The notes under the pieces were generated by a model. That model searched no databases. It was given only the letters and a program-made list of their open reading frames with translations, and was not told where the DNA came from. Positions 1 to 10,049 of a stretch of DNA of 64,000 bases are shown here, one piece after another. The stretch lies in the NCBI RefSeq assembly GCF_003584105.1, contig NZ_QXFO01000023.1, forward strand, positions 2,501 to 66,500, given 5' to 3'. This DNA comes from Flagellimonas taeanensis (GTDB taxonomy: Bacteria; Bacteroidota; Bacteroidia; Flavobacteriales; Flavobacteriaceae). The stretch's first letter is position 1; every line of letters starts with the position of its first letter. The translations under genes were made by a program, and so were the position numbers.

Positions 1-565
<565 letters not shown>

Positions 566-706
566 TCGCACCTGTGCCTAAGCACAGATGCCCTCTCGTA
601 ATCCTTATATATTCTATTCTACTTCGTGTTTCTTCTTTTGACTTCGCCATGATGGTAAAACCATCACGCTCCGTCCCAATATGTCAATGAACTTTCTGGC
701 ACACCG

Positions 707-720
707 CCACCGATCGGTGG
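707..720. repeat. Perfect 14-base palindrome in the 23S/tRNA-Ala spacer
   Basis: CCACCGATCGGTGG is an uninterrupted inverted repeat in the internal transcribed spacer between the tRNA-Ala gene and the 23S gene. In the precursor RNA it would form a short hairpin, possibly part of the processing stalk leading into 23S. A role is inferred only from its position. Confidence 0.4.
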
Positions 721-735
721 ACGGCACTTGCCGTG

Positions 736-810
736 GTGGAGAATAAGGGAGTCGAACCCTTGACCTCCTGCGTGCAAGGCAGGCGCTCTAGCCAGCTGAG
801 CTAATTCCCC
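736..810 (-). tRNA. tRNA-Ala (anticodon TGC)
   Basis: Reading leftward from 810 the sequence starts GGGGAATTAGCTCAGCTGG. It has the anticodon loop CTTGCAC (anticodon TGC), a T arm GGGTTCGACTCCC and an acceptor end ATTCTCCACCA, so the CCA tail is encoded. It lies between tRNA-Ile and 23S, as expected for a Bacteroidota rRNA operon. Ends are good to within two bases. Confidence 0.93.
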
Positions 811-821
811 ATTACCAGTGG

Positions 822-847
822 TCAGTTAACAGTTATCAGTTAACAGT
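822..847. repeat. Tandem 12-base repeat in the tRNA spacer
   Basis: TCAGTTAACAGT occurs twice with a two-base spacer (822-833 and 836-847), between tRNA-Ala and tRNA-Ile. TTAA-centred half palindromes (CAGTTAACAG nearly reads CTGTTAACTG on the other strand) give it weak fold-back potential. Function unknown; it may be a copy of a dispersed genomic repeat. Confidence 0.5.
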
Positions 848-955
848 ACTATAACGGTAACCCAACACCTAGAATTTCCTATTCAATACTTCTTTTAAAG
901 AACTTTTATAGACCCTGGCCCCAAAGGCCAAAAACCTGCGGCACTGCCGCTTCCG

Positions 956-1029
956 TAGTCTCAGGCAGACTCGAACTGCCGACCTCTACATTATCAGTGT
1001 AGCGCTCTAACCAGCTGAGCTATGAGACT
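956..1029 (-). tRNA. tRNA-Ile (anticodon GAT)
   Basis: Reading leftward from 1029: AGTCTCATAGCTCAGCTGG, the anticodon loop around CTGATAA (anticodon GAT), T arm GCAGTTCGAGTCTGC and acceptor strand TGAGACT followed by discriminator A. Unlike the neighbouring tRNA-Ala, the next bases are CGG, so CCA is not encoded and must be added after transcription. It is part of the rRNA operon spacer. Confidence 0.95.
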
Positions 1030-1137
1030 GCATCGGCCCAAAAATGGGCAGTATACCAAAAAACATATCGCAAGACAGCAAAAGGGAAAAAACCATCCCG
1101 ATGCGGGACCGGAAAAAATTCCGGGCGTCATCTTCTC

Positions 1138-2655
<1,518 letters not shown>

Positions 2656-2825
2656 GTCTATCGTTAAATATCTATCGAGACATCCTCAAAACAAATCCGG
2701 TCCTTGACATCAAAATGGCTTTAATTCTCTTTACGCTGTCTTTTGCAATATGTATATGAACTTCTTTTTCCTCCCCCGGTCTACACCTCTCGGCCTTCCC
2801 GGAGCGCCCTGCCTTATCAGCTAAG
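2656..2825 (-). other. 5' leader of the rRNA operon transcript
   Basis: No gene is seen between the 16S 5' end and the predicted promoter. The first transcribed bases would read GCACCCGCTTAGC followed by TGATAAGGC, giving a short hairpin (GCTTA/TAAGGC). The same first 13 bases begin the tRNA-Lys transcript. I could not identify a convincing boxA antitermination element. Confidence 0.5.
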
Positions 2826-2831
2826 CGGGTG

Positions 2832-2863
2832 CAAATATAGAGAGGTTTAAATGATACCACAAA
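2832..2863 (-). promoter_or_regulatory. rRNA operon promoter
   Basis: On the minus strand, TTTG (2860-2863) is followed after 20 bases by TATATTTG (2832-2839). This matches the Bacteroidota primary sigma consensus TTTG-N19..21-TAnnTTTG. It is followed at once by GCACCCGC. The block TATATTTGCACCCGCTTAGC is repeated exactly at the tRNA-Lys promoter (20213-20232). Confidence 0.8.
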
Positions 2864-3022
2864 ACAATTTCGATATTTTTTTTAAAAAAAACACATGTGA
2901 TTGATTTGCAGCCTATTAAAGTACAATTTTTTTTGATTTCTCCAAAATTTCCATCAAACAAAAACAAGCCATAACCCTAATCCATTGATAGCATACAACT
3001 TAGCAAATGGGATACATACCTA

Positions 3023-3053
3023 TTGTAAGCATCATATCTAGTTGGTATCTTTG
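3023..3053 (+). promoter_or_regulatory. Promoter of the thrS-infC-rpmI-rplT operon
   Basis: TTG (3023-3025) and TATCTTTG (3046-3053) are separated by 20 bases, matching the Bacteroidota promoter consensus. The -7 element ends 26 bases before the thrS start codon. Confidence 0.7.
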
Positions 3054-3079
3054 CCACCATCCAAAAACAAGGAGCGTAG

Positions 3080-5020
3080 ATGATCAAGATTACATTGCCT
3101 GATGGCGCGGTTAAGAAAGTTCCCGAAGGAACTACACCCATTGATATTGCAAAAAGCATCAGCGAGGGACTGGCCCGGAATGTCATTTCGGCCCAATTCA
3201 ACAATACTGTTGTGGAAACTGTGACCCCACTCACCGAGGATGGCACGCTTACTTTATATACATGGAACGACACTGAAGGCAAAAAAGCTTTTTGGCACTC
3301 TACATCACACGTAGTGGCACAGGCCTTGGAAGAATTGTACCCGGGTATCAAACTGACCATCGGACCGGCCATTGAAAATGGATTCTATTATGATGTTGAT
3401 TTTGGGGAGCATGCCCTATCGGAAAAGGATTTTCAAAAGATAGAACAAAAGGCCCTTGAAATTGCCCGAGGCAAACATGACTATAACATGCGAAGTGTAT
3501 CCAAAGCGGATGCACTACAATATTATAAGGACCAAGGCAATGAGTACAAGATAGAGCTTATCGAAAACCTTGAGGACGGCACTATCACCTTCTGCGACCA
3601 TAGCACCTTTACCGATCTATGCCGCGGGGGACACATTCCCAATACGGGAATCATAAAAGCTATCAAAATTCTCAGCGTTGCGGGTGCCTATTGGAGAGGG
3701 AACGAGAACAACAAACAGTTGACCCGTGTTTATGGAATTTCCTTCCCTAAACAAAAGGACCTTACCGAATATCTGGAACTTTTGGAAGAGGCCAAGAAAA
3801 GGGACCATCGAAAGTTGGGCAAGGAGCTGGAACTGTTCACTTTTTCCCAGAAAGTGGGACAAGGTCTTCCTTTATGGTTACCCAAGGGCGCTGCCCTAAG
3901 GGAGCGTCTGGAGCAGTTTTTAAAGAAGGCCCAAAAGAAAGCGGGCTACGAAATGGTGGTGACCCCACATATTGGCCAAAAGGAACTTTATGTCACTTCC
4001 GGTCATTATGCCAAATATGGCGAGGATAGCTTCCAGCCCATTCGCACTCCCAAAGAGGACGAAGAGTTCCTACTGAAACCAATGAACTGCCCACACCACT
4101 GCGAGATATACAACAGCAGCCCCTTCAGTTATAAGGACCTGCCCAAGCGCTATGCAGAATTTGGCACTGTATATAGGTACGAACAGAGTGGGGAGTTACA
4201 TGGGCTCACACGAGTTAGAGGTTTCACCCAAGATGATGCCCACATATTCTGCACTACAGAACAGCTGAACGATGAGTTCAAAAATGTGATCGACCTTACC
4301 TTATATGTATTGAATTCTTTGGGTTTCAATAATTTTACAGCACAAGTATCTGTCCGCGACCTGAACAATCCAGAGAAATATATAGGCAATACAGATGATT
4401 GGGAAAAAGCGGAACAGGCCATCATCAATGCTGCCGAGGAAAAAGGACTGAACTATGTAGTGGAAAGTGGGGAAGCCGCTTTTTACGGTCCAAAGTTGGA
4501 CTTTATGGTAAAGGATGCTCTCGGCAGGAATTGGCAGCTGGGCACTATTCAAGTGGATTACAACCTGCCCAAACGATTTGATCTTACCTATAAAGGTAGC
4601 GACAATGAACTCCACCGTCCCGTGATGATCCACCGGGCACCCTTTGGTAGTATGGAACGTTTCGTGGCCCTACTGTTGGAACATACTGGAGGGAACTTTC
4701 CGTTGTGGTTGATCCCCATACAGGCTATTATACTGCCCGTCAGTGAGAAACACGAAAAATATGCCGAAAAAGTTTTGAATTCATTGGAAAATCACGAAAT
4801 TCGCGCGCTCATTGATAAGAGGAACGAGACCGTAGGGAAAAAAATCCGTGAGACCGAACTCAAGAAAATCCCCTTCATGCTCATCGTAGGTGAACAGGAG
4901 GAAGCATCCGGAACGCTTTCAGTAAGAAGGCACGGCGGCGAGGATTTGGGCAGTTTGAGCATAGATGCATTTTCCGACTTGGTAACTACTGAAATAAATA
5001 GTACCTTAAAGTCGTTCTAA
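3080..5020 (+). CDS. thrS: Threonyl-tRNA synthetase
   Basis: This cytoplasmic class II enzyme attaches threonine to tRNA-Thr. Its 646 residues are the usual length. A TGS domain (about 1-62) is followed by the editing domain, with HxxxH (H73, H77) and the second site C181/H185 in LCRGGH. The catalytic core shows motif 2 in [16 protein letters not shown], the zinc ligand Cys in PMNCPHHC and motif 3 in [11 protein letters not shown]. An HGTP anticodon-binding domain fills the last ~95 residues. It leads a rightward operon with infC, rpmI and rplT, a very common order. The ATG at 3080 is placed 26 bases after a strong promoter. Confidence 0.97.
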   Translation: MIKITLPDGAVKKVPEGTTPIDIAKSISEGLARNVISAQFNNTVVETVTPLTEDGTLTLYTWNDTEGKKAFWHSTSHVVAQALEELYPGIKLTIGPAIENGFYYDVDFGEHALSEKDFQKIEQKALEIARGKHDYNMRSVSKADALQYYKDQGNEYKIELIENLEDGTITFCDHSTFTDLCRGGHIPNTGIIKAIKILSVAGAYWRGNENNKQLTRVYGISFPKQKDLTEYLELLEEAKKRDHRKLGKELELFTFSQKVGQGLPLWLPKGAALRERLEQFLKKAQKKAGYEMVVTPHIGQKELYVTSGHYAKYGEDSFQPIRTPKEDEEFLLKPMNCPHHCEIYNSSPFSYKDLPKRYAEFGTVYRYEQSGELHGLTRVRGFTQDDAHIFCTTEQLNDEFKNVIDLTLYVLNSLGFNNFTAQVSVRDLNNPEKYIGNTDDWEKAEQAIINAAEEKGLNYVVESGEAAFYGPKLDFMVKDALGRNWQLGTIQVDYNLPKRFDLTYKGSDNELHRPVMIHRAPFGSMERFVALLLEHTGGNFPLWLIPIQAIILPVSEKHEKYAEKVLNSLENHEIRALIDKRNETVGKKIRETELKKIPFMLIVGEQEEASGTLSVRRHGGEDLGSLSIDAFSDLVTTEINSTLKSF

Positions 5021-5051
5021 AAAATTTAAGTTTAACTAAAAAGTATACGTC

Positions 5052-5609
5052 ATAGCAATACGAAGAAGATTTAAGCCCCAACCCAGGAGGGAAAACAAGA
5101 ACCCTCACAATATCAATGAAAAGATTACCGCTCCAGAAGTGAGGCTTGTTGGAGACAATGTGGAAATTGGAGTGTATCCAATTTCCAAAGCAAGGGAAAA
5201 GGCCAGTGAACTGGAACTGGATCTGGTGGAGATTTCACCAAATGCCAATCCGCCCGTCTGCAAGATCATAGATTACAAAAAGTTTCTCTATGAACAAAAG
5301 AAACGGGACAAAGTATTAAAGGCGAAGGCAACCAAGGTTGTCATCAAGGAAATACGGTTTGGTCCGCAAACGGATGACCATGATTATGAATTCAAGAAGC
5401 GACATGCCGAAAAATTCCTAAAGGATGGTGCCAAACTAAAAGCCTATGTCTTTTTTAAGGGCCGTTCCATTGTCTATAAGGACCAAGGTGAAATATTGCT
5501 GTTAAAATTGGCACAAGAGCTGGAAGAATTTGGAAAAGTGGAACAGATGCCAAAATTGGAGGGTAAACGGATGACCATGTTCCTCGCCCCAAAGACATCG
5601 AAAAAATAA
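5052..5609 (+). CDS. infC: Translation initiation factor IF-3, with a non-standard ATA start
   Basis: IF-3 binds the 30S subunit and checks start-codon choice. The C-terminal domain ([10 protein letters not shown] through [12 protein letters not shown]) is clear. The frame stays open upstream of the first GTG (5139) and encodes the conserved family N terminus: [20 protein letters not shown], then [15 protein letters not shown]. An in-frame stop lies at 5037-5039, and the only codons at the right place are ATA (5052) and ATA (5058). No ATG, GTG or TTG occurs before 5139. The start is therefore taken as ATA at 5052 (185 residues). Rare infC start codons are known in other bacteria, where IF-3 represses its own translation. 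The product is cytoplasmic. The gene lies 31 bases after thrS and 50 before rpmI. Confidence 0.9.
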   Translation: MAIRRRFKPQPRRENKNPHNINEKITAPEVRLVGDNVEIGVYPISKAREKASELELDLVEISPNANPPVCKIIDYKKFLYEQKKRDKVLKAKATKVVIKEIRFGPQTDDHDYEFKKRHAEKFLKDGAKLKAYVFFKGRSIVYKDQGEILLLKLAQELEEFGKVEQMPKLEGKRMTMFLAPKTSKK

Positions 5610-5659
5610 AAAAACTGAACACTGTTCAGCAACAATAAGCGGAGTTAAAAACTAGGAAA

Positions 5660-5857
5660 ATGCCTAAGATGAAAACAAAATCCAGTGCCAAGAAGCGTTT
5701 CAAGCTGACAGGTTCTGGTAAAATCAAGAGAAAGCACGCTTTCAAGAGTCACATCCTGACAAAAAAATCGAAGAAGCGTAAGCTAAAGCTGACCCATTCC
5801 ACATTGGTTCACCCATCGGATGAGAACAGCGTATTGGAACAATTGCGTTTAAAATAA
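5660..5857 (+). CDS. rpmI: 50S ribosomal protein L35
   Basis: This basic 65-residue protein of the large ribosomal subunit starts [20 protein letters not shown], the L35 signature. A K/R-rich core and the usual length fit. It sits between infC and rplT, as in most bacteria, and is likely cotranscribed from the promoter before thrS. Confidence 0.97.
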   Translation: MPKMKTKSSAKKRFKLTGSGKIKRKHAFKSHILTKKSKKRKLKLTHSTLVHPSDENSVLEQLRLK

Positions 5858-5947
5858 TTGTTCAATCGGTACATTATTTATTAACCCTGGAGTTAGGCCA
5901 ACAAAGTTCCCGTTTTTGGGGCGCCTACTACAAAAAAATGAAACATT

Positions 5948-6292
5948 ATGCCAAGATCAGTAAATTCAGTTGCTTCACGAGCTAGAAGAAAAAAAGTGAT
6001 GAAGCAGGCCAAAGGTTACTTCGGAAGACGTAAAAACGTTTGGACAGTAGCCAAAAATGCGGTTGAAAAAGCAATGCTTTATGCTTACCGCGACAGAAAG
6101 ACCAAAAAGCGCAACTTCCGTTCCCTATGGATCACCCGTATCAATGCAGGTGCCAGATTACACGGAATGTCTTACTCTCAATTTATGGGGAAAGTAAAAT
6201 CCAACGGAATAGAACTCAACAGAAAAGTTCTTGCGGATTTGGCCATGAACCATCCCGATGCCTTCAAGGCCATCGTTGAAAGAGTAAAGTAA
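5948..6292 (+). CDS. rplT: 50S ribosomal protein L20
   Basis: This 114-residue protein binds 23S rRNA during early 50S assembly. It starts [20 protein letters not shown] and has the family's basic N-terminal helix, then the globular part with [20 protein letters not shown]. It is the last gene of the thrS-infC-rpmI-rplT operon and is followed by an intrinsic terminator. In other bacteria L20 can repress its own operon; no such leader structure was identified in the 90 bases before it. Confidence 0.97.
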   Translation: MPRSVNSVASRARRKKVMKQAKGYFGRRKNVWTVAKNAVEKAMLYAYRDRKTKKRNFRSLWITRINAGARLHGMSYSQFMGKVKSNGIELNRKVLADLAMNHPDAFKAIVERVK

Positions 6293-6322
6293 AGATTTAA
6301 TATAAACTTACCCCGCTTATTG

Positions 6323-6356
6323 AGATCCCGCCTTGTGTGGGATCTTTTATTTTTAT
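6323..6356 (+). terminator. Intrinsic terminator of the thrS-rplT operon
   Basis: AGATCCC (6323-6329), a 9-base loop and GGGATCT (6339-6345) form a perfect 7-bp stem, followed by a T-rich run. It starts 30 bases after the rplT stop codon. Confidence 0.8.
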
Positions 6357-6409
6357 ACCACTTTCTTTGCAAAAAAAACTGGATAAATTAATTTCAACCA
6401 GAAAATCAT

Positions 6410-6432
6410 TCTCGACCACGCTCGAACTGACA
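6410..6432. repeat. Copy 1 of a dispersed TCTCGAC..GCTCGA..TGACA repeat
   Basis: TCTCGACCACGCTCGAACTGACA matches 19 of 23 bases with a second copy at 9996-10018 inside a coding region. The core TCGA..GCTCGA is a short inverted repeat, as in REP-like elements. This copy is intergenic, between rplT and the YjbQ gene. Confidence 0.55.
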
Positions 6433-6463
6433 ACTTCATTGTCTATTGTAAATTGTTCAATTG

Positions 6464-6886
6464 TTATTGTCCAAAAGCAGTAATCACCAACTTCCTTCCA
6501 GAAGCATAGTTCCTATGTTCGCAGAGATAGATGCCCTGCCATATGCCCACGTTCAATCTGCCCTTCGAAATGGGTATCTGCACCGAAGCCCCCATCAATG
6601 ATGCCTTGATGTGTGCAGGCATATCGTCCGGCCCCTCATAATTGTGCACGTAGTAAGGCGCATTCTCGGGTACCATCTTGCTGATATGGCTCTCAAAATC
6701 GGTACGCACCGTGGGATCGGCATTCTCATTGATGGTCAAACTGGCTGATGTGTGCTTGATGAACACCTGCAACATTCCTATTTCTATTCTGTTGATTTCA
6801 GGAAGGGCATCCAAAACGGTATCCGTGATCAAATGAAACCCACGGGCGAAGGAGCGTAATTGTATTTCTTTCTGGTAAAAGTACAT
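6464..6886 (-). CDS. YjbQ/UPF0047 family protein
   Basis: The family is small (about 130-140 residues), cytoplasmic and widespread. E. coli YjbQ has been reported to have weak thiamin-phosphate synthase activity, but the true role is open. Family signatures are visible: LQVFIKHTSASLTINENADP in the middle, HIKASLMGASVQIPI, and the C-terminal GIWQGIYLCEHRN. The start MYFYQKEIQLRSF at 6886 gives the usual 140 residues; the longer reading from 6931 adds an unconserved 15-residue tail. Stand-alone gene, divergent from the HAD phosphatase. Confidence 0.88.
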   Translation of the reverse strand: MYFYQKEIQLRSFARGFHLITDTVLDALPEINRIEIGMLQVFIKHTSASLTINENADPTVRTDFESHISKMVPENAPYYVHNYEGPDDMPAHIKASLMGASVQIPISKGRLNVGIWQGIYLCEHRNYASGRKLVITAFGQ

Positions 6887-6961
6887 GGACAAACAATTCT
6901 TTCCCGACGAAATTAATATAAAGTTTACCAAAAGTGGTCCTGCCGTTCCCTGAATAAGGAA

Positions 6962-6969
6962 TACCTTTG
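6962..6969 (+). promoter_or_regulatory. -7 promoter element for the HAD phosphatase gene
   Basis: TACCTTTG fits TAnnTTTG and ends 18 bases before the preferred start codon at 6988. A clear TTTG at -33 is not seen, so the call is moderate. It argues against the longer reading frame that starts at 6967, inside the element. Confidence 0.5.
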
Positions 6970-6987
6970 CAACTTAATTTCTTGAAA

Positions 6988-7779
6988 ATGGATTTATCCC
7001 AGATCAAAATGGTGGTGACCGACATGGATGGTACCTTGTTGAACTCCAAACATGAAGTAAGCCCTAGATTTTTTGAAATTTTTGAAGAACTCAAGAAAAA
7101 GGACATCATTTTCGTGGCCGCCAGTGGCAGGCAGTACAATAGCATGGTGGATAAATTGGAATCCATCAAAAACGATATCATCGTGATTGCTGAAAATGGC
7201 GCCCTCATCAAACAGCAGGACAAAGTCCTTTTGACCACCCCCATCAACAAGGAGGAAGTGGGTCGTATCCTGGACATTGTACGGCCGCTCAAAGATGTAC
7301 ACCCGGTACTGTGTGGACAGTACAATGCCTATGCCAACGATGCATCCGACGCTTTTTTGACCATGCTACGAGAATATTATTCCGAGTTTGACATAGTCAA
7401 GGACCAGACTGAAGTGGAAGCCGAAGTGCTCAAAATAGCCATTTATCATTTTGAGGATTCCGAAAAATACATCTATCCCTCCGTGAAACAATTGGAAGAC
7501 AATCTAAAGGTCAAGGTGTCCGGGGCCAATTGGGTGGATGTTTCGCACAAGAATGCACACAAAGGCTATGCACTGCAAAAGGTCATGGATCAGCACCAAA
7601 TTGCGGCGAATCAGGTCATGGTCTTCGGGGATTACAACAATGACTTGGAAATGATGCAACTCTCCAATTATAGCTTTGCCATGGCCAATGCCCATCCCAA
7701 TGTCAAAAAGGTGGCCAAATACGAAACCGTGAGCAATAACGAGTTTGGAGTGGAACGGGTCTTGGAAAAACTGCTATAA
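6988..7779 (+). CDS. Cof-type HAD-superfamily IIB phosphatase
   Basis: This is a cytoplasmic phosphatase of the HAD IIB (Cof) family, which hydrolyses small phosphorylated metabolites such as sugar phosphates or FMN. The true substrate cannot be told. Motif I is VVTDMDGTLLNS, with nucleophile D12 and D14. Motif II is VAASGR. The cap lies between about 85 and 185, and the C-terminal motifs are KGYALQKV and VMVFGDYNNDLEMM, with HPNVKK after it. The start at 6988 (MDLSQIKMVV, 263 residues) is chosen because a promoter element lies just before it. A single-gene unit is likely. Confidence 0.9.
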   Translation: MDLSQIKMVVTDMDGTLLNSKHEVSPRFFEIFEELKKKDIIFVAASGRQYNSMVDKLESIKNDIIVIAENGALIKQQDKVLLTTPINKEEVGRILDIVRPLKDVHPVLCGQYNAYANDASDAFLTMLREYYSEFDIVKDQTEVEAEVLKIAIYHFEDSEKYIYPSVKQLEDNLKVKVSGANWVDVSHKNAHKGYALQKVMDQHQIAANQVMVFGDYNNDLEMMQLSNYSFAMANAHPNVKKVAKYETVSNNEFGVERVLEKLL

Positions 7780-7860
7780 AAATATTCTATTTACCTAACT
7801 TACAATAAGTTGCTTTGTTAAAATTTGTATCTTCAAGGGCATTCAACCAAAAGCAACAAT

Positions 7861-8748
7861 ATGGCTCCCTTAAAAAAAGAAGATATCAAACAAGAGGTCT
7901 TTGACCTATACGATGATTATGCCCACAACAAGTTGGACCGGAGGGAATTTATGGAAAAACTCTCCGTGTATGCCGTAGGGGGCATCACCATGGCTTCCCT
8001 GTTGAGCTTTATGATGCCCAACTATGTGGATACCCTATTGGTCCAACCCAATGACCCAAGACTCGATTCCGAATTTATCACTTACAATTCACCAAAAGGT
8101 GGCGGCGATATCCGTGGATTGCTGTCCAAACCCAAAGATGCCACTGGTAAACTGGGTGGTATTGTGGTAGTACACGAAAACCGTGGGCTCAATCCCTACA
8201 TAGAGGATGTGGGGCGAAGGGCCGCTTTGGCAGGGTTCATTTCCTTGGCACCAGATGCCTTGACCCCTCTTGGCGGATATCCCGGCAATGATGACGATGG
8301 GAGGGCACTGCAACGCCAGCGGGACCGAGATGAAATGTTGGAAGATTTCATTGCTGCCTTCGATTATCTCAAAAACCACAAGGATTGCAATGGAAAAGTA
8401 GGCGTGGTCGGTTTCTGTTTTGGTGGATGGATTTCCAATATGATGGCGGTAAAAGTTCCAGACCTTGCAGCTGCCGTTCCATTTTATGGAGGTCAACCCG
8501 CTGATGATGAAGTGGCCCAGATCAACGCTCCTTTATTGATCCATTACGCGGGATTGGATGAAAGAGTGAATGCTGGATGGGAAGCGTATGAGACAAAATT
8601 GAAAGAACTCGGAAAGGACTATGAAACCCATTTTTATCCAGAGGTGAACCACGGATTCCACAACAATACGACACCACGTTTTGACCAAGCTGCCGCAGAT
8701 TTGGCTTGGGAGCGGACCATTGCCTTCTTCAAGGAAAAATTGGTCTAG
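7861..8748 (+). CDS. Dienelactone hydrolase family protein
   Basis: This is an alpha/beta hydrolase of the dienelactone hydrolase family, which cleaves ester or lactone bonds; the natural substrate is unknown. The nucleophile is Cys in GVVGFCFGGW, with the Asp in AGLDERV and the His in EVNHGFHN completing the triad. GGIVVVHENRGLNPYIEDVG is the usual oxyanion-region block. Residues 1-50 hold an RREFMEKLSVYAVGGITMAS segment, which resembles a Tat-like or membrane-anchoring leader, so export is possible. The start at 7861 (MAPLKKEDIKQEV, 295 residues) is preferred to an upstream ATG. The gene ends tail to tail with the next gene, sharing a CTAG that supplies both TAG stops. Confidence 0.9.
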   Translation: MAPLKKEDIKQEVFDLYDDYAHNKLDRREFMEKLSVYAVGGITMASLLSFMMPNYVDTLLVQPNDPRLDSEFITYNSPKGGGDIRGLLSKPKDATGKLGGIVVVHENRGLNPYIEDVGRRAALAGFISLAPDALTPLGGYPGNDDDGRALQRQRDRDEMLEDFIAAFDYLKNHKDCNGKVGVVGFCFGGWISNMMAVKVPDLAAAVPFYGGQPADDEVAQINAPLLIHYAGLDERVNAGWEAYETKLKELGKDYETHFYPEVNHGFHNNTTPRFDQAAADLAWERTIAFFKEKLV

Positions 8749-10049
8749 GTCTTCTGTTTTTTCTTTCGGGCGGCAGGAAAAAGGACATTGTTCAAGATCA
8801 AACGGTACCCCGGTGAAGTGGGATGTAGTTCCAGTTCTGTTTTGGGGTCCCCTACCCTATGTTGGTAATCTTCCGGGTCATGGCCTCCATAAAAAGTAAA
8901 GAAACCCTTACCCTTGATACCATGGATATACCGGGCCTCCCCATTAATCTTGTTCTCGCCCAGGACCATCACGGTAGGCTTTATCTCGTTTCTCGCGAAA
9001 GCCGTGGTCTGTCCCATAAAGCCTTTTACCAAACTGGTGTGGTTCTGTGTCAGCATGGTGGGCACGGGATCCCACTTGGCCGAAAACTCCATCAAAGAAA
9101 AATAATCAGACTCTTTGGGCACATTTCCCCGTTTGACGGTCATGTCGATGGATGAAAACTCGTACTTCAAGGGATTCCGCTCCAAGATAAAATTGGTAAA
9201 GGCAAAGGTATTGCCATAATCCAGTTTCGACTGATAGTTGGCGTCCGATGGGTCACCATCGAACATGGGCTCACAGATATCCACATTTTCCGCTGCCAAG
9301 GCGATATCAAAACTGTCCGTTGCCGAGCACATGGCAAACATGAACCCACCACCGATCACATAGTTCCGTATTTTGAGGGCCACGGCCAATTTCTCATCGG
9401 AAACCTTGTCATAACCCAATTCACGGGCCAATTCCTCGGCCTGTTCCTTGGCTTCAATATACCATGGAACCGACCTGTAGGCCCCATAGAACCTACCATA
9501 TTGCCCGGTAAAATCTTCATGGTGCAGGTGCAACCAATCGTATAGTGCCAATTTATCGCTAAGCACCTCTTCGTCATAAATGGTCACATAGGGAATCTCG
9601 GCGTAGGTGAGCACCATGGTCACCGCATCGTCCCACGGTTGGTTTTCTTTAGGGGAATACACTGCAATCTTGGGCGCTTTTTCCAGAACAACGGCATCTT
9701 GGTTCTGGGATGGGCTACTGATCTCGTCCAAGATCTGTTCGGCCTGTCCATCGGTAAGCACTTCAAAAGAAACCCCGCGGATCTGGCATTCCTTTCGGAT
9801 GGCATCCCCATCGGGCAATAAGAAAGAGCCGCCACGGTAGTTCAGTAACCATTGTACCTTTTGTTGTTTGGAAAGTACCCAATAGGTGATTCCATAGGCC
9901 TTCAAATGGTTTTCCTGGCCTTCGGCATCCATAGGAATAAGGATGACTGAAGCGAAAGACTGTACTGAAAATAAGAGAATAAGAAAAAGAAGACCTCTCG
10001 ACTGCGCTCGAGGTGACAGAAAAGTAGTTTTTTTAAAACGGTACGTCAT
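8745..10049 (-). CDS. Exported protein of unknown function, often database-named asparagine synthetase B
   Basis: I recognise this as the Flavobacteriia protein commonly labelled asparagine synthetase B. It lacks the hallmarks of that enzyme: no N-terminal catalytic Cys of a class II glutamine amidotransferase and no SGGxDS ATP-binding loop. It has a signal peptide (RGLLFLILLFSVQSFA) and a soluble ~400-residue domain with conserved-looking blocks such as YVIGGGFMFAMCSATDSFDI and FFTFYGGHDPEDYQHRVGD. An extracytoplasmic role is inferred. The codons for PRAQSRG just before the hydrophobic core lie in a dispersed repeat (9996-10018). The start (MTYRFKKTTF) overlaps the dnaB end by 17 bases, so the two are likely cotranscribed. 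Upstream ATGs at 10055-10070 are also possible. Confidence 0.75.
   Translation of the reverse strand: MTYRFKKTTFLSPRAQSRGLLFLILLFSVQSFASVILIPMDAEGQENHLKAYGITYWVLSKQQKVQWLLNYRGGSFLLPDGDAIRKECQIRGVSFEVLTDGQAEQILDEISSPSQNQDAVVLEKAPKIAVYSPKENQPWDDAVTMVLTYAEIPYVTIYDEEVLSDKLALYDWLHLHHEDFTGQYGRFYGAYRSVPWYIEAKEQAEELARELGYDKVSDEKLAVALKIRNYVIGGGFMFAMCSATDSFDIALAAENVDICEPMFDGDPSDANYQSKLDYGNTFAFTNFILERNPLKYEFSSIDMTVKRGNVPKESDYFSLMEFSAKWDPVPTMLTQNHTSLVKGFMGQTTAFARNEIKPTVMVLGENKINGEARYIHGIKGKGFFTFYGGHDPEDYQHRVGDPKTELELHPTSPGYRLILNNVLFPAARKKKQKT
9996..10018. repeat. Copy 2 of the dispersed TCTCGAC..GCTCGA..TGACA repeat, inside a signal-peptide region
   Basis: TCTCGACTGCGCTCGAGGTGACA is 19/23 identical to 6410-6432. 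Here it is translated (minus strand) as part of LSPRAQSRG at the N terminus of the exported protein at 8745-10049, so the repeat seems to have been captured by, or inserted into, the coding sequence. Confidence 0.6.

Noticed and set aside
8745..10049. Assignment as asparagine synthetase B
   Set aside because: Catalytic motifs are absent and the protein is exported.
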